Below are positions 29,280-30,926 of a stretch of DNA of 30,926 nt, piece by piece. Location of the stretch: positions 1-30,926 of the IMG/VR virus record IMGVR_UViG_3300028920_000821, one strand, 5' to 3'. This stretch comes from a virus. The notes below the pieces were generated by a model that saw only the letters and a program-made list of their open reading frames with translations, searched no databases and was not told where the DNA came from. Position 1 is the first letter of the stretch. The number at the start of each line of letters is the position of its first letter. The position numbers were made by a program, and so were the translations under genes.

Positions 29280-29753
29280 ATGAAGAACCGTACTTTTACA
29301 CTGGTCGAGATGATGGTCGTGATCGTGATCATTATGCTCGTGGCGGGAATCACGTTCCCGGTCTGGCGAATCGTCCGCCACCGAATCCGCGCTGCCCAAA
29401 CAAAGGAACGGATAGCGCGCATTCAAGACGTGCTTGACAAACACCACCAAGCGCGCGGGTATTACCCGCAAAGCAACCCCCGCGAAGACTACAGCGTCAG
29501 CGCGTGCCGGCTCACGGCGGCGTGGGCAACTTCATGGGGCCGAGGCCTTGAATCGCTCCAGGTAGACGAGGACAAGTTCCTCATCGACGCGTGGGATCGG
29601 CCCATCCATTACCGCTGCCCTGGGGTCATGAATCCCAACACCTACGACATCTGGAGCCCTGGTAAAGACGGGGTCACAGCGGCAGGGCAGCCCGACATCC
29701 GCGACGCCCTGCGACGCGCCACTAACGACGACGACATTACCAACTGGAGGTAG
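29280..29753 (+). CDS. GspG-like pseudopilin (type II secretion type)
   Basis: A 157-residue protein with GAGGAGTAAGCACC before ATG 29280. It has the prepilin N-terminus: short basic leader KNRT, then FTLVEMMVVIVIIMLVAGIT with the conserved Glu at +5 and a hydrophobic helix. The C-terminus ends with the GspG pattern YDIWSPGKDGVTAAGQPDIR then DDDITNW. In the classical site the residue before F is Gly; here it is Thr. GspG-like subunits assemble into a pseudopilus at the inner membrane. A phage copy may be cargo taken from the host, a decoy that disturbs host secretion or pili, or part of a surface structure. The family call is firm, the role is not. Confidence 0.8.
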   Translation: MKNRTFTLVEMMVVIVIIMLVAGITFPVWRIVRHRIRAAQTKERIARIQDVLDKHHQARGYYPQSNPREDYSVSACRLTAAWATSWGRGLESLQVDEDKFLIDAWDRPIHYRCPGVMNPNTYDIWSPGKDGVTAAGQPDIRDALRRATNDDDITNWR

Positions 29754-29756
29754 CTC

Positions 29757-29903
29757 ATGGAAGTTCCAATTGCAATCATGGTTGTTCTCTTCGCCGTCTT
29801 CCTTGGCGGAGTGTATGTACTCTACGGTTATCACCTTTGGGCAAAGCGGAAGATTCTTGAGAAGATCCTTAGAGAGCACCCCGAACGTATGGAAGAATTG
29901 TAA
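29757..29903 (+). CDS. Small membrane protein (48 residues)
   Basis: A 48-residue gene with GGAGG overlapping the pseudopilin stop, six bases before ATG 29757. It has a membrane helix (PIAIMVVLFAVFLGGVYVLY, residues 4-23) then a basic, charged helix (WAKRKILEKILREHPERM). Its topology resembles small membrane anchors. Next to a pseudopilin gene, it may work at the same membrane. Confidence 0.55.
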   Translation: MEVPIAIMVVLFAVFLGGVYVLYGYHLWAKRKILEKILREHPERMEEL

Positions 29904-29938
29904 CCCACACCAGAGGAGAGAGACTTTGGACTCTAAAG
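29899..29938 (+). repeat. 40-bp leader repeat, copy 1
   Basis: This copy shares 38 of 40 bases with 30155-30194. It contains the upstream stop (TAA), AGAGGAGAG ribosome binding site and TTGGACTCTAAAG, so the same first four residues (MDSK) begin both downstream genes. Confidence 0.85.
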
Positions 29939-30159
29939 CAGAGCAACTAATCACGCACGTCCTAAGTGACCCGTATCTATGGCGCATGCACCAGCGGCGC
30001 TTGAACCTAAGCAAATCGAGGTACGATCGCGACCGAACCCATTGCGTGCGCTGCGGACAGCCGAAAAGCCCAGACAAGGCGTTTTGTAGCGCTGAATGTT
30101 GTAAAGCGTGGAAAACGGATAGAAATAATGGCAGCTATGCGAATGGCCGAACAGTGTAA
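29926..30159 (+). CDS. Small zinc-finger protein (TTG start)
   Basis: A 77-residue protein. I chose TTG 29926 because AGAGGAGAG is seven bases upstream and the same leader and TTG recur before the next gene. It has HCVRCGQPKSPDK and FCSAECCKAW, a small zinc-binding finger. The upstream reading lies over the membrane-protein gene and has no binding site. Confidence 0.55.
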   Translation: MDSKAEQLITHVLSDPYLWRMHQRRLNLSKSRYDRDRTHCVRCGQPKSPDKAFCSAECCKAWKTDRNNGSYANGRTV

Positions 30160-30194
30160 CCCGAACCAGAGGAGAGAGACTTTGGACTCTAAAG
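30155..30194 (+). repeat. 40-bp leader repeat, copy 2
   Basis: Two mismatches from 29899-29938. Here it overlaps the stop of the zinc-finger gene and starts the next gene with the same MDSK residues. Confidence 0.85.
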
Positions 30195-30541
30195 AAATGA
30201 AAATCGGCGAGATCCGCCTCGCACCGGACGGCAACTGGTACAAAAGCGTTATCAGCCCGGATCTGTCGTGTTTTGGCTGTGCGTTTTGGGACAAAGGCTG
30301 TTGCGGTCCTGTTTGCGATGCGCTTGGCCCCTGCTCCGAGAACCGCACTGACAAGAACAAAGTTCACTTCAAGGACGTCGATGCACGCCATGGCACGTTG
30401 ACGGCAAAAGTGAGCGGCATCAAAGAACCAGACCCAGAGGCAGCGCAGATTTTAGAGGGCTACCTCTATGCGAAGCACGGAAAGTATAGTCGACGCAACG
30501 CACTGAACAGAGGCGAGACCAATGAGCAAGACAAGCTTTGA
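30182..30541 (+). CDS. Cysteine-rich protein (TTG start), unknown function
   Basis: A 119-residue protein starting at TTG 30182, supported by the repeated leader; ATG 30197 is the alternative. The central region has many cysteines (SCFGCAFWDKGCCGPVCDAL, GPC), as in small metal-binding proteins. The C-terminal 40 residues are basic. It overlaps the next gene by 20 bases. Confidence 0.5.
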   Translation: MDSKEMKIGEIRLAPDGNWYKSVISPDLSCFGCAFWDKGCCGPVCDALGPCSENRTDKNKVHFKDVDARHGTLTAKVSGIKEPDPEAAQILEGYLYAKHGKYSRRNALNRGETNEQDKL

Positions 30542-30884
30542 GCGGACCCGAAATCTAGACGCAGACCTTGTCCAGGAAGCGATCGAGCTGACCGCAGAAC
30601 AGAAGAAGGCTGTTGCGAGTCTGCGGCGAGCTTTCAGAAAGTGCCAAGACGCCGGGGTGAAATTCTACTGCGTCCTAGACTCGTTAGGATTCCTGAACGG
30701 GCACAACGTTGAGAAGGTCGGAGATGAAAGCGACTTCGGCGGCGAGAACCCGATGCGGTGCAGCAGCGACCTAAATCAGACTTTATATTTCCCCTCCATT
30801 TATGCCCCTGATTTGGATTCGTGGGCTGACGACACGCATTATGTCGCCCTGACCGAAGAATGCTTGGAACGGCTGGAGGCGTAA
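30522..30884 (+). CDS. Last rightward gene in the window, unknown function
   Basis: A 120-residue protein starting at ATG 30522, overlapping the previous gene by 20 bases. It has a helical N-terminal half (ADLVQEAIELTAEQKKAVAS) and a C-terminal half with SIYAPDLDSWADDTHYVALT. No family recognised. The 42 bases after it hold no identifiable feature. Confidence 0.45.
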   Translation: MSKTSFERTRNLDADLVQEAIELTAEQKKAVASLRRAFRKCQDAGVKFYCVLDSLGFLNGHNVEKVGDESDFGGENPMRCSSDLNQTLYFPSIYAPDLDSWADDTHYVALTEECLERLEA

Positions 30885-30926
30885 CCCGTTGACCAGATTA
30901 AGATTAACGCACAAATTTGGCGTGAT

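Overview
The window is a piece of a tailed double-stranded DNA bacteriophage (or prophage-derived) genome. It has a siphovirus-like layout: lambda-type terminase and portal, an HK97-like protease/scaffold fusion, a major capsid protein, and the start of a tape measure gene running off the left edge. No integrase, small terminase or certain endolysin was seen. Almost everything from position 1 to about 28,700 is on the minus strand, in tightly coupled cistrons (TAATG, ATGA or GTGA overlaps). A shorter block from about 28,860 to the right edge is on the plus strand. The host cannot be read directly. A pseudopilin of the GspG type whose cleavage site lacks the usual glycine points weakly to the PVC group (Lentisphaerota, Kiritimatiellota, Verrucomicrobiota); this is inference.

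Layout in the direction of leftward transcription, from right to left. (a) 28.7-26.6 kb: a ribbon-helix-helix-like regulator followed by small unknown genes and a tRNA-like gene. (b) 26.6-24.0 kb: a recombination module with a RecE-like nuclease, RecT and a RusA-like resolvase. (c) 24.0-20.8 kb: a replication module with a replisome-organiser-like initiator that carries an internal repeat array resembling an origin, a Lar-like protein, and a DnaB-type helicase. (d) 20.7-18.0 kb: a secreted cysteine peptidase, an XRE regulator, several small genes and a RusA-like gene broken by a frameshift. (e) 18.0-13.2 kb: large terminase, zinc-ribbon proteins, a GT-B glycosyltransferase and a stray piece of tape measure gene, ending at a strong terminator. 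(f) 13.15-0 kb: head-tail joining peptide, portal, collagen-like protein, a large fibre/virion protein, protease/scaffold, decoration protein, major capsid protein, a PLOD-like glycosyltransferase, an FkbM methyltransferase, head-tail completion genes, tail genes and the tape measure.

The leftward and rightward blocks diverge from a compact control region at about 28.70-28.86 kb. It has two face-to-face promoters whose -35 elements form an inverted repeat, and three operator-like repeats with a 12-bp period between them. The rightward block holds a pseudopilin-like gene, a one-helix membrane peptide and three small genes, two of which share a duplicated 40-bp leader with a TTG start.

The most interesting combination is a collagen-like virion protein in the same late cluster as a glycosyltransferase that resembles the sugar-transferring domain of animal and giant-virus collagen lysyl hydroxylases (PLOD), plus a sugar-type methyltransferase. 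This may be a phage system for glycosylating its own fibre or capsid.
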